Below, in pieces: positions 55,937 through 64,000 of a stretch of 64,000 bases of DNA; position 1 is the first letter of the stretch; each line of letters starts with the position of its first letter. This DNA comes from CAYOSF01 sp964406605 (GTDB taxonomy: Bacteria; Chloroflexota; Dehalococcoidia; DSTF01; RBG-16-68-14), in contig CAYOSF010000013.1 of NCBI GenBank assembly GCA_964406605.1, forward strand, positions 39,248 through 103,247, written 5' to 3'. The position numbers and the translations under genes are program-made. The notes beneath the pieces are model-generated. The model had not been told where the DNA came from and did not search any database. It was given only the letters and a program-made list of their open reading frames with translations.

Positions 55937-57655
55937 ATGAAGCGCTCTAGCTACTGGTTCCGATTCCAGAAGGCACGCATGTCAAGACGTGCGTTCGTCA
56001 GGGCGGCAGGAGCAACCGCTGCCGGAGCGGCCGGTACCGCCCTCGCCGGTTGCGGCGGGGGCGGGGGAGGCGGCGACGAGACCCCTGCGGCAGGCGAAAC
56101 GCCCACGACCAAAACGGGGACCCCCAAGCACGGCAACCGCTACAAGGGGATCACCGCCGTCGATTGGGGCACGCTCGACCCGGTGACCAGCGTGGGCGGC
56201 TTCACCGGCATCACCGCCCGCATCTACAACGCCCTCATGGTCCGGTCCACGGACAAGCCTGATTTCCAGCTCTTCGATCTCGCCGAGGAACTCGAGCAGC
56301 CGGACGAAGAGACGTACGTCTTCAGTATTCGCTCCGGCGTCAGGATCGGCCCTAACGGCTACAATATCGAACAGCGGGAACTCGATGCCTTGGATGCCAA
56401 GGTCTGGCAGGACCGCATCGCCGAAGACGAGAACGCCCTTCCCCGATCCTTCACCACGGTGTGGCTGGACTCCTACGACGCGCCGGACGCCAAGACCTTC
56501 ACCATGAAGACAAAGGGCCCGTACGCCTACTTCAGCTTCCGGCTCAACCCCATCCTGGGCGGCATGATGCCGCCCCGCGAGTTCTGGGAGCGTGGCCAGA
56601 GCATCGAGGGCGGGGGCGTCGGCGCCGGGCCCTACACCATCCAACCCGGCTCCTACCAGGAGACCGGCGGCATCAACCTGGACCGCAACCCCAACTACTA
56701 TCGCACCGACCCGGACAACAACGACGCGCCTCTCCCCTACTACGACGGGATAAACATCGTACGCATCACCGACCGTCTGGCCCGGCGCACCGCCTTCCAG
56801 GACGCACAGATCTACAACTACGATGCTCAGGACAAGGCCGAGAGGGACGAGCTCCTCCGCCAGAACCCCGACTACCAGTCGTTCGAGATCGGGGCCAACA
56901 CCTTCATCTCCTTCACGATGAACCCCACGCGTGCGCCCTGGGATGACGAGCGCATCCGCAAGGCCGCCAACTTCGCCCTCAACCGGCAGGAGTTCGCCGA
57001 CCGCATCTTCGGCGAGGGCGGGGCGAAGCCGGACGGCCTGGTGCACTGGCCAAGAGGCCCGTTCGCGTTGGATGAGGACGAGTTGGAGGAGCTGCAGCCC
57101 TACGACCCCCAGCGCGCCCGAGATCTGATCAAGGACGCCATCGGGAACGACACGATCAGGATCAAGGTCATGTACCCGACCGGCACGGACATCGAGTTTC
57201 ACGCTGAGCACCTGCCCATCTGGAAGCAACAGATGCAAGACGCGGGTTTTGAGCTGGATGAGGAGGCGCTGGACTTCGGCACCTGGCTTGGCCGGTACAC
57301 CGTAGTGGACTACGACTCGTCATTCTCCCTCAACCAGGTGTACGAGCTCGCCGAGACCGCGCTGGATTGGCAGCACTCCCAGGGGCCGATGGGCGACGCA
57401 AACTTCGGCATCGGCATCGGTGTGCTCTACCCTGAGGTAGACGAGGCGATCCGCAAGTCCAAGGAGACGGCCAGCCTGGAGGAGGCCGCCGAGCGGGTGA
57501 AAGATGCCCAGCGTCTCTGCTATGAGAAAGGGCCCGGATTCCTTCCCCTGGTGAGTTGGATCACGTACACGCTCTACCAGCCGTTCGTTAAGAACATCAC
57601 CCCGGGCCTACGGGGCGCGGGGCAGTCGCTCAACAATACCTGGCTCGACCTGTAG
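55937..57655 (+). CDS. ABC transporter solute-binding lipoprotein, family 5 (copy 1)
   Basis: 572 residues from the ATG at 55937 (AAGGAGG 6 nt upstream). The N-terminus has a twin-arginine-like MSRRAFVRAAG followed by a lipobox LAGC, then poly-Gly. The rest is an SBP_bac_5 fold: WGTLDPVTSVGGFTGITARIYNALM, YVFSIRSGVRIGP, ILGGMMPPREFWERGQS, VGAGPYTIQPGSY and INLDRNPNYYRTD. Such proteins bind peptides, nickel chelates or sugars for an ABC permease, but no permease or ATPase gene is nearby. Two very similar genes follow. Export by Tat and lipid anchoring are inferred from the signal. Confidence 0.93.
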   Translation: MKRSSYWFRFQKARMSRRAFVRAAGATAAGAAGTALAGCGGGGGGGDETPAAGETPTTKTGTPKHGNRYKGITAVDWGTLDPVTSVGGFTGITARIYNALMVRSTDKPDFQLFDLAEELEQPDEETYVFSIRSGVRIGPNGYNIEQRELDALDAKVWQDRIAEDENALPRSFTTVWLDSYDAPDAKTFTMKTKGPYAYFSFRLNPILGGMMPPREFWERGQSIEGGGVGAGPYTIQPGSYQETGGINLDRNPNYYRTDPDNNDAPLPYYDGINIVRITDRLARRTAFQDAQIYNYDAQDKAERDELLRQNPDYQSFEIGANTFISFTMNPTRAPWDDERIRKAANFALNRQEFADRIFGEGGAKPDGLVHWPRGPFALDEDELEELQPYDPQRARDLIKDAIGNDTIRIKVMYPTGTDIEFHAEHLPIWKQQMQDAGFELDEEALDFGTWLGRYTVVDYDSSFSLNQVYELAETALDWQHSQGPMGDANFGIGIGVLYPEVDEAIRKSKETASLEEAAERVKDAQRLCYEKGPGFLPLVSWITYTLYQPFVKNITPGLRGAGQSLNNTWLDL

Positions 57656-57738
57656 CGCGCGGGTGGCGCCCGCCGCGTCGGGATCGGACGATCACTCTGC
57701 AAGCAGTAGCCGCCTGCGGCGGTATTGCCGGTCGGCCC

Positions 57739-57767
57739 TTGACCTTGGCAACGGCGGGACCTAAGCT
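57739..57767 (+). promoter_or_regulatory. Promoter of second solute-binding protein gene
   Basis: TTGACC (57739-57744), 17-bp spacer, TAAGCT (57762-57767), about 160 bp before the ATG, the same layout as copy 1. Confidence 0.6.
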
Positions 57768-57927
57768 CTGCATCAGTACGAGACGGGCTGGTGGCGAACT
57801 AGGCCCTGGGAACGTGCGATGGCCCTAGCGGCCTCGGCAGCACCCCGGCGGGCATGATGCGCCGGAAGAGGGGGGAGATGCGTCCACGAAGGACCGTCTC
57901 CGTCAAGCCAAGGCAGGGAGGTAAACG

Positions 57928-59652
57928 ATGAGGCGTCCGAGCTACTGGTGGCGATTCCAGAAGACACGCATGTCGCGCCGGGCATTCGTCAGGGCCGCGG
58001 GGGTTACGACCGCAGGCGCCGCCGGCACGGCGCTCATAGCCTGCGGCGGGGGTGGCGGGGATGAGGGAGGCGACCAAACCCCCGCTGCCGGCGAAACGCC
58101 CACGACCGAAGCAGGAACGCCCAAACGAGGCGGCCGGTACAAAGCGGACACCACGGTGGACTGGGGCACCCTCGACCCGGTGACCAGCGTGGGCGGCTTC
58201 ACCGGCATCACCGCCCGCATCTACAACGCCCTCATGGTCCGCTCCACGGAACAGACCGACTTCGTCTTCTTCGACCTGGCCGAAGAACTCGAACAGCCGG
58301 ACGAGGAGACCTACGTCTTCAACATCCGCCCCGGCGTGAGGATCGGCCCCAACAACTACGACATCGAGGAGCGAGAGCTAGATGCTCTCGATGCCAAGGT
58401 CTGGCAGGACCGGGTCGATGAGGACGAGAACGCGCTGCCCCGCTCGTTCACCACAGTATGGCTGGACTCCTACGATGCGCCAGACGCCAAGACCTTCACC
58501 ATGAAGAGCGCGGGCGCCTACGCCTACTTCATCTTCCGGCTCAACCCCATCCTGGGCGGCATGATGCCGCCCCGCGAGTTCTGGGAGCGTGGCCAGAGCA
58601 TCGAGGGCGGGGGCGTCGGCGCCGGGCCCTACACCATCCAACCCGGCTCCTACCAGGAGACCGGCGGCATCAACCTGGACCGCAACCCCAACTACTACCG
58701 CACCGACGAGGAGAACAACAACGCGCCTCTCCCCTACTACGATGCTATAGACATCGTCCGCATCACCGACCGTCTGGCCCGGCGAACCGCCTTCCAAGAC
58801 GAGCAGATCTACAGCTACGGCGCCCAGGACAAGGCAGAGCGGGACGAGCTCCTCCGCCAGAACCCCGACTACCAGGCTTTCGAACAAGGCGTCAACACAT
58901 TCATCTCGGTGACCATGAACCCCACCCGTCCGCCTTGGGACGACGAGCGGATCCGGAAGGCGGCCCTGTACGCCCTCAACCGGCAGGAGTTCGCCGACCG
59001 CATCTTCGGTGAGGGCGGGGCGAAGCCGAACGGCCTGGTCCAGTGGCCGTTGGGCCCGTTCGCGCTCGACCCGGAGGCGTTGGAGGAGTTGCAGCCCTAT
59101 GACCCGGCGCGCTCCAGGCAACTGATCAAGGACGCGACCGGCAAGGACACGATCAAGATCAAGGTGATGTACCCAACCGGCACGGACATCTACTTCCATG
59201 CCGAACACCTTCCCATCTGGAGGCAGCAGATGCAGGACGCCGGCTTTCAGCTGGACGAGGACGCGCTGGACTTCGGCACCTGGCTGGGCCGGTACACGAC
59301 GGTGGACTACGACTGCTCGTTCTCCCTCAACCAGGTCTACGACCTTGCCGAGACAACGCTCGACTGGCAGCATTCCCTGGGACCGCAGGGCGACGGCAAC
59401 TTCGGCATCGGCATCGGGAAGCTCTACCCTGAAATCGACGAGGCGATTCTGAACTCGAAGCGGACCGCCAGTCTGGAGGAGGCCGCCAAGCGCGTGCAGG
59501 AGGCCCAGCGTCTCTGCTACGAGAAGGGCCCGGGCTTCCTGCCGATCGTGAGCTGGATCGCCTACACGCTCTACCAGCCGTTCGTCAAGAACATCACCCC
59601 GGGCCTACGGGGCGCGGGGCAGTCGCTCAACAATACCTGGCTCGACCTGTAG
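57928..59652 (+). CDS. ABC transporter solute-binding lipoprotein, family 5 (copy 2)
   Basis: 574 residues. Same signal type (MSRRAFVRAAG ... LIAC) and same domain as copy 1, and long stretches identical at DNA level (for example around 58560-58690 versus 56570-56700). Differences cluster in surface segments, for example around STEQTDFVFF in place of STDKPDFQLF, and QLDEDALD in place of ELDEEALD. That pattern suits divergence of ligand range or simple drift. GGGAGG precedes the ATG. Confidence 0.93.
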   Translation: MRRPSYWWRFQKTRMSRRAFVRAAGVTTAGAAGTALIACGGGGGDEGGDQTPAAGETPTTEAGTPKRGGRYKADTTVDWGTLDPVTSVGGFTGITARIYNALMVRSTEQTDFVFFDLAEELEQPDEETYVFNIRPGVRIGPNNYDIEERELDALDAKVWQDRVDEDENALPRSFTTVWLDSYDAPDAKTFTMKSAGAYAYFIFRLNPILGGMMPPREFWERGQSIEGGGVGAGPYTIQPGSYQETGGINLDRNPNYYRTDEENNNAPLPYYDAIDIVRITDRLARRTAFQDEQIYSYGAQDKAERDELLRQNPDYQAFEQGVNTFISVTMNPTRPPWDDERIRKAALYALNRQEFADRIFGEGGAKPNGLVQWPLGPFALDPEALEELQPYDPARSRQLIKDATGKDTIKIKVMYPTGTDIYFHAEHLPIWRQQMQDAGFQLDEDALDFGTWLGRYTTVDYDCSFSLNQVYDLAETTLDWQHSLGPQGDGNFGIGIGKLYPEIDEAILNSKRTASLEEAAKRVQEAQRLCYEKGPGFLPIVSWIAYTLYQPFVKNITPGLRGAGQSLNNTWLDL

Positions 59653-59702
59653 AGCGTTCTTGAGACCCACAGGATCATCGGGTGAAAGCTCCACGTGAGC
59701 GC
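59650..59702 (+). repeat. Direct repeat after solute-binding protein copies 2 and 3
   Basis: TGTAGAGCGTTCTTGAGACC... at 59650 recurs at 61673 with the same following GGGTGAA-GCTCC-C-TGAGC pattern. It is absent after copy 1. Copies 2 and 3 therefore descend from a later duplication that included the 3' flank. Confidence 0.7.
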
Positions 59703-59788
59703 CCGCGAATAGCTGAGGCTTCCGCCTCGATTCTTCTGCGAGCGTCTGGAAGCCTGGCAGGCCGCGGTCGACAGACCAGGTCGGCCTC

Positions 59789-59817
59789 TTGCGACGGCAG
59801 GCCCTGGGTTCTAGATT
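59789..59817 (+). promoter_or_regulatory. Promoter of third solute-binding protein gene
   Basis: TTGCGA (59789-59794), 17-bp spacer, TAGATT (59812-59817), about 140 bp before the ATG. The rest of this 300-bp spacer holds only the direct repeat at its start. Confidence 0.5.
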
Positions 59818-59956
59818 GGAGCGGCCGGCCCTCGTATCCAGCCCCGGCTCCAGGGAGGAATCGTGCCAACCGCTCTCAGCGCAGGGGCATGAATTGAATG
59901 GTGTCGGAGATGCCCCTCTGAGGGCCCACCGACTGGGGATGTCAAGGAGGCACAGC

Positions 59957-61675
59957 ATGAAGCGTCCCAACTACTGGTTGCGGTTCCAGAAGACACGCAT
60001 GTCGCGCCGGGCATTCGTCAGGGCGGCCGGGGTCACGGCTGCAGGCGCCGCCGGCACGGCGCTCGTAGCCTGTGGCGGGGGCGGCGGGGATGGCAACGAG
60101 ACTGCGGCGGCCGGTGAAACGCCCACGACCGAAGCGGGAACCCCCAAGCGAGGCGGCCGGTACAAGAGTGTCACCACCGTGGACTGGGGCACTCTCGACC
60201 CGGTGACCAGCGTGGGCGGCTTCACGGGCATCACCGCCCGCATCTATAACGCCCTCATGGTCGAGGCCTCCAAAGAGACTGGTTTCGTCTTCTTCGACCT
60301 CGCGGAGAACCTGGAGCAGCCGGACGACGAGACGTACATCTTCAACATCCGCCCCGGCGTCAGGATCGGCCCCAACGACTACGACATCGAGGAGCGCGAC
60401 CTCGACGCCCTCGACGCCAAGGTCTGGCAGGATCGCGTCGACCAGGACCAGAACGCCCTCCCCCGTTCCTTCACCACCGTTTGGCTCGACTCTTACGACG
60501 CACCCGACGCCAAGACCTTCACCATGAAGAGCAAGGAACGCTACATCTACTTCATCTTCAGGCTCAATCCCATCCTGGGCGGACTGATGCCGCCACGTGA
60601 GTTCTGGGAGCGTGGCCAGAGCATCGAGGGCGGGGGCGTCGGCGCAGGCCCCTACACCATCCAGCCCGGCTCCTACCAGGAGACCGGCGGTATCAACCTG
60701 GACCGCAACCCGAACTACTACCGCACCGACGAAGAGCATAACAACGAGCCGCTCCCCTACTACGATGGAATAGACGTCGCGCGCATCACCGACCGTCTGG
60801 CCCGCAGGACCGCCTTCCAGGACGGACAGATCTACAGCTACGGCGCCCAGGACAGGAACGAAAAGGACGAGCTCGTCAAACAGGACCCCGACTACCAGGT
60901 CTTCGAGCAAGGGGCCAACACCTACATCTCGGTCACCATGAACCCCACCCGTCCGCCCTGGGACGACGAGCGGATCCGGAAGGCGGCCAACCTCGCCCTG
61001 AACCGCCAGGAGTTTGTCGACCGCATCTTCGGTGAGGGCGGAGCGAAGCCGAACGGCCTGGTCCAGTGGCCATTGGGAGACTTCGCCCTGGACCAGGACG
61101 AGCTGGAGGAGCTCCAGCCCTACGACCCGGCGCGCGCGAGGCAACTGATCAAGGAGGCCACCGGCAAGGACACGATCAAGATCAAGGTCATGTATCCCAC
61201 GGGCGTGGACATCGAATTCCACGCTGAGCATCTGCCCATCTGGAAACAGCAGATGCAGGATGCCGGCTTCGAGCTCGATGAGGAGCCGCTGGACTTCGGT
61301 TCCTGGCTGGGCAGGTACACGGTGGTGGACTACGACTTGTCGCTCTCGCTCAACCAGGTTTTCGACCTGGCCGAGACGACGCTGGACTGGCAGCACTCCC
61401 TGGGACCGCAGGGCAGTGGGAACTTCGGCATCGGTATCGGAAAGCTCTACCCTGAGATCGACGATGCCATACTGAGATCCAAACAGAGCGCCGATCTGGA
61501 CGAGGCCGCCGAACGGGTCAAGGAAGTGCAGCGCCTCTGCTACGAGAAGGGACCGGGCTACCTTCCTATCGTGAGCTGGCTCGAATACACCCTCTACCAG
61601 CCGTTCGTCAAGAACATCACGCCGGGACTGAGGGGCTCGGGTCAGTACCTCAACAACACGTGGCTAGACTTGTAG
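59957..61675 (+). CDS. ABC transporter solute-binding lipoprotein, family 5 (copy 3)
   Basis: 572 residues from the ATG at 59957 with AAGGAGG upstream; the longer frame starts inside the leader. Signal MSRRAFVRAAG with lipobox LVAC. The domain is the same as in copies 1 and 2. The clearest changes are VEASKETGFVFF near residue 90, the loop RNEKDELVKQDPDYQ, and DLSLSLNQVFDLAE. It ends with the shared FVKNITPGLRG-GQ-LNNTWLDL, so all three have a fixed C-terminus. As no permease is near, the three binding proteins may compete for one transporter elsewhere. Confidence 0.93.
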   Translation: MKRPNYWLRFQKTRMSRRAFVRAAGVTAAGAAGTALVACGGGGGDGNETAAAGETPTTEAGTPKRGGRYKSVTTVDWGTLDPVTSVGGFTGITARIYNALMVEASKETGFVFFDLAENLEQPDDETYIFNIRPGVRIGPNDYDIEERDLDALDAKVWQDRVDQDQNALPRSFTTVWLDSYDAPDAKTFTMKSKERYIYFIFRLNPILGGLMPPREFWERGQSIEGGGVGAGPYTIQPGSYQETGGINLDRNPNYYRTDEEHNNEPLPYYDGIDVARITDRLARRTAFQDGQIYSYGAQDRNEKDELVKQDPDYQVFEQGANTYISVTMNPTRPPWDDERIRKAANLALNRQEFVDRIFGEGGAKPNGLVQWPLGDFALDQDELEELQPYDPARARQLIKEATGKDTIKIKVMYPTGVDIEFHAEHLPIWKQQMQDAGFELDEEPLDFGSWLGRYTVVDYDLSLSLNQVFDLAETTLDWQHSLGPQGSGNFGIGIGKLYPEIDDAILRSKQSADLDEAAERVKEVQRLCYEKGPGYLPIVSWLEYTLYQPFVKNITPGLRGSGQYLNNTWLDL

Positions 61676-61725
61676 AGCGTTCTTGAGACCCATTACGTCA
61701 CCGGGTGAAGGCTCCGCCTGAGCAC
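61673..61725 (+). repeat. Second copy of the 3'-flank direct repeat
   Basis: Partner of 59650-59702; begins TGTAGAGCGTTCTTGAGACC right at the stop codon of the third solute-binding gene. Supports tandem duplication of gene plus flank. Confidence 0.7.
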
Positions 61726-61838
61726 CCTCTACGTGCGGGAGTGTGCAACGCCGGTATCGACAAGTTCCGCCGACGCGGCGAAGCGGGCGCGAGGAAGGCC
61801 TTCTGACGGAGCCGAGGTCACCTTGGCTGGGGTATGTG

Positions 61839-62354
61839 CTACATCCTGTCCCTGAATTCTTCTACGCCGCCCTCGAACTCATCAGGAAGCATGCGCACCA
61901 GAACGGGCAGTTTGTCCATGAGCTTGACCGTCAAGGAACCGAACGTGGAGTCCTCAATCTCCTCGCGCAGGCCCCACTTGGGGAAGGTGACGAAGACGAC
62001 GAGGAAGATCTGGATGAACACCATCGCCTTGACGAACCCGAAGACCGCCCCCGCCAACTGGTCGAAGAGGCCTAGCTGCAGGAGATTGACGGTCGGCTTC
62101 AGCACCAGCGCGAGCATCTGCCCCGCCAACGCCGTCGCCGCGAAGATCAGGCCAAAGGCAACGATGTTGGCGAGCTTCTCGCCATCGATGAAGAGCAGCA
62201 CGTCCTCGGCTAGGTCTTCGTAGAAGAGCCCGGCCAGCACGACGCCGAGAATGGCGGCGGCGATGGTCACAGTCTCCCGGATGAACCCGGCCTGGAAGGC
62301 AGAGAACGTGAACCAGAGGACCACCAGGATGATGACGGCGTCGAGCCAGTTCAT
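61839..62354 (-). CDS. CvpA-family membrane protein
   Basis: 171 residues from ATG 62354 (13 more residues are open upstream). Four membrane helices: MNWLDAVIILVVLWFTFSAF start, FIRETVTIAAAILGVVLAGLFY, IVAFGLIFAATALAGQMLALVL and FVKAMVFIQIFLVVFVTFP. NWLDAVIIL and GFIRETV match CvpA, linked in E. coli to colicin V export and to envelope homeostasis. Typical C-terminal amphipathic segment (LPDEFEGGVEEF). It lies after the GIY-YIG/tRNA-like array on the same strand, with no obvious functional link. Confidence 0.88.
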   Translation of the reverse strand: MNWLDAVIILVVLWFTFSAFQAGFIRETVTIAAAILGVVLAGLFYEDLAEDVLLFIDGEKLANIVAFGLIFAATALAGQMLALVLKPTVNLLQLGLFDQLAGAVFGFVKAMVFIQIFLVVFVTFPKWGLREEIEDSTFGSLTVKLMDKLPVLVRMLPDEFEGGVEEFRDRM

Positions 62355-62606
62355 GGAGCCGCCTCGCACCAGTACTCTGCCGCCCGACCGCAAGGGGACA
62401 AGCAGAAGGTATCCATGCTCAGACGTGAGGGATGGCGGGGCACCCCTGCTGGCCTCCTTTCCAAGGATGCGCCCGTTCGACGCCTCCTCCCAGGTATCGG
62501 CCGTATCGGCGTCAGTCTATCACGACGACCGTGTCCCGGTCACCGAGTGTGGTTGGGAAGGTTCAGCAACGGCGGGGACAGGCAGTGGGTGTTCTGGAGT
62601 TGTATG

Positions 62607-62681
62607 TGGTGGGCCATGGTGGACTCGAACCACCGACCTGTCGCCTCAGGCGACCGCTCTCACCGACCCAGCTAACTGCGG
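62607..62681 (-). pseudogene. tRNA-like fragment A (3' part of a tRNA plus altered D arm)
   Basis: On the minus strand it reads, from the 3' end back: CCA end, acceptor CCATGGCCC, a perfect T arm (GGTGGTTCGAGTCCACC), variable region AGGTCG, then an anticodon-arm position occupied by GTCGC-CTGAG-GCGAC (5-bp stem but only a 5-nt loop), and a D-arm-like TTAGCTGGGTCGGTGAGAGC. The 5' acceptor strand is missing; it is replaced by the end of the GIY-YIG gene. Bases 62607-62661 are identical to 62974-63028. Confidence 0.7.
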
Positions 62682-62914
62682 AGCTCCCGCTTCAGGAATG
62701 CGCGCCCCTGGCCGCTTTTCAACGCTCTCTCCCTCCGACGCGCCTCCAGCCTCGTCGCACACCCCTCCACATGCGCCAATTCGAACGGCCCGCCGTGCCT
62801 CGTGTAGCTCGTCTTGCCCCTGCGGTGCTCACCCAACCTCCGCCCCAGATCGTTCGTCGACCCCGTGTAGAACCGTCCGTTCTTGGTGCTCCGCAGCACG
62901 TACACGTACCACAC
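62672..62914 (-). CDS. Small GIY-YIG nuclease-family protein
   Basis: 80 residues, GTG start at 62914. YVYVLRSTKNGRFYTGSTNDLGRRLGEH is the GIY-YIG motif (here Y-V-Y ... Y-T-G) with the catalytic Arg, and EARRRERALK supplies the conserved Glu. Length is typical of standalone UPF0213-type GIY-YIG proteins. Its stop codon TAG is the TAG of the tRNA-like TTAGCT, so the gene runs directly into fragment A. The upstream side is bounded by fragment B with an identical 55-bp sequence. The gene therefore sits as a cassette between tRNA-like repeats. Confidence 0.85.
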   Translation of the reverse strand: MWYVYVLRSTKNGRFYTGSTNDLGRRLGEHRRGKTSYTRHGGPFELAHVEGCATRLEARRRERALKSGQGRAFLKRELRS

Positions 62915-62973
62915 ACCTTGCCCCTCGACCCGCCGTCAGAGACGAACCCTCCGTGCACTATGCTGGAGTCTGC

Positions 62974-63028
62974 TGGTGGGCCATGGTGGACTCGAACCAC
63001 CGACCTGTCGCCTCAGGCGACCGCTCTC
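62974..63028 (-). pseudogene. tRNA-like fragment B
   Basis: 55 bp identical to 62607-62661: CCA end, acceptor, T arm and the GTCGC-CTGAG-GCGAC anticodon arm, cut off by the assembly gap. Bases 62952-63006 are repeated again immediately right of the gap (63129-63183). Confidence 0.7.
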
Positions 63029-63128
63029 NNNNNNNNNNNNNNNNNNNNNNNNNNNNNNNNNNNNNNNNNNNNNNNNNNNNNNNNNNNNNNNNNNNNNNNN
63101 NNNNNNNNNNNNNNNNNNNNNNNNNNNN
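63029..63128. other. Assembly gap of 100 N
   Basis: Exactly 100 undefined bases, the conventional filler for a gap of unknown size. Both edges carry the same 55-bp sequence, so a repeat broke the assembly. Real sequence, perhaps another GIY-YIG/tRNA-like unit, is missing here. Confidence 0.95.
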
Positions 63129-63150
63129 CGTGCACTATGCTGGAGTCTGC

Positions 63151-63227
63151 TGGTGGGCCATGGTGGACTCGAACCACCGACCTCGGTCTTATCAGGACCG
63201 CGCTCTAACCAACTGAGCTAATGGCCC
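63151..63227 (-). tRNA. tRNA-Ile(GAU)
   Basis: Complete cloverleaf on the minus strand: acceptor GGGCCAT / ATGGCCC, D arm with GCTCAGTTGGTTAGAGC, anticodon stem CGGTC / GACCG around loop CTGATAA (anticodon GAT), variable AGGTC, T arm GGTGGTTCGAGTCCACC, discriminator A and encoded CCA. It lies about 300 bp behind 16S rRNA, the usual position of tRNA-Ile in an rRNA spacer. Confidence 0.95.
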
Positions 63228-63239
63228 ACGTCCTATCGC

Positions 63240-63289
63240 GCCGACCTGTCGCCTCAGGCGTCCGCTCTAACCAACTGAGCTGATGGCCC
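63240..63289 (-). pseudogene. tRNA-like fragment C (5' half)
   Basis: On the minus strand it begins GGGCCATCAGCTCAGTTGG and runs through the D arm and GACGC-CTGAG-GCGAC to AGGTCGGCG, then stops being tRNA-like; T arm and acceptor 3' strand are missing. It lies 12 bp before tRNA-Ile. It is the 5' half corresponding to the 3' halves in fragments A and B. The 240 bp between it and the 16S gene hold nothing I recognise. Confidence 0.7.
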
Positions 63290-63529
63290 GATTCGAAGAG
63301 CCCTTACCGACTGGAGAACGGCAGGAAGTCCCGCGGGGTGCGGGTGTCCGGATGGGCTCCGGACGGGCCTCACGGTGGGAGCTCTCCCCACACGGGGCGA
63401 GGAGGGAACGCACCGATTGACCTAGGAGGGCTGGCGCTCGAAGCGAGAGGCGGATATCGGGTTCCCACACCGATGGTCCCCTTCTACCCACTTCTTCGTT
63501 CTCGCATCCAGTATCCAGTCACTCCCTAG

Positions 63530-64000
<471 letters not shown>

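Noticed and set aside
55982..61396. Long minus-strand frames opposite each solute-binding gene (418, 331 and 484 codons)
   Set aside because: They are similar to one another only because the genes on the other strand are paralogues; translations are Val/Gly-rich shadows.
62607..63289. tRNA-like pieces considered as functional tRNA-Leu(GAG) genes
   Set aside because: Each lacks either the 5' acceptor strand or the T arm, there is no long variable arm, and the anticodon loop has only five bases.

Overview
The window is high-GC chromosomal DNA from a bacterium that looks like a member of the Chloroflexota, probably Dehalococcoidia or a relative. This placement is an inference from gene content. 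Supporting signs are CaiB/BaiF CoA-transferases beside a thiamine-diphosphate acyl-CoA lyase, several Gly-rich lipoproteins, dockerins of the NAIDAALILQ type, and a 16S rRNA gene with no 23S visible behind it. A 100-N scaffold gap (63029-63128) shows that this is a draft assembly.

Layout. 1-4.7 kb: end of a rhamnulokinase-like FGGY kinase, a two-gene beta-oxidation operon and pcrA. 4.7-9.1 kb: an OmpR/PhoB-type two-component system followed by three exported proteins (two PepSY-like, one lipoprotein). All four transcription units carry the same TTCAY direct repeat at 11-bp spacing upstream of a -10 box, so this reads as an autoregulated regulon. 9.1-12 kb: feoB, a small Cys-rich gene and feoA behind a promoter with a palindrome between its -35 and -10. 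12-14 kb: a membrane-anchored CHAT/caspase-like protein and an acetyltransferase. 14-18.3 kb: a large secreted dockerin protein next to a cohesin protein with a sorting-signal-like C-terminus, plus two decayed dockerin fragments. 18.4-25.4 kb: two TenA-family genes, two CoA-transferases and a 2-hydroxyacyl-CoA lyase-like enzyme. 25.5-28.4 kb: trehalose genes otsA and otsB, with a c-di-AMP (ydaO-type) riboswitch and terminator in front of otsA.

28.6-36.5 kb: tldD and pmbA, separated by an AbrB/VapC toxin-antitoxin pair, a zincin, an amidohydrolase remnant and an acetyltransferase; then a HipA-like kinase with a DUF3037 partner and an MBL-fold hydrolase. 36.5-43.2 kb: a minus-strand surface-glycan-like cluster of three GT-C/YfhO-type membrane proteins (one frameshifted in an 8-nt homopolymer), a methyltransferase and a second MBL hydrolase. 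43.4-50.5 kb: yjbQ, a tungstate-type tupABC transporter with a short ModE-like regulator and twin palindromes, midA, an HD-GYP protein and an IscU-like scaffold lacking one cysteine. 50.6-55.6 kb: HicAB, a broken comM copy flanking a dockerin-bearing serine hydrolase, then intact comM. 55.7-61.7 kb: three tandem paralogous family-5 solute-binding lipoproteins, each with its own promoter. 61.8-64 kb: cvpA, a GIY-YIG nuclease gene flanked by repeated tRNA-like fragments, the gap, tRNA-Ile(GAU) and the 3' part of 16S rRNA, all on the minus strand.

The most notable combinations are the four-promoter TTCAY regulon, the cohesin-dockerin set (one cohesin, two dockerin proteins 34 kb apart), the riboswitch-controlled trehalose synthase, the tandem-duplicated ModE-like operator, and the GIY-YIG/tRNA-like repeat array.
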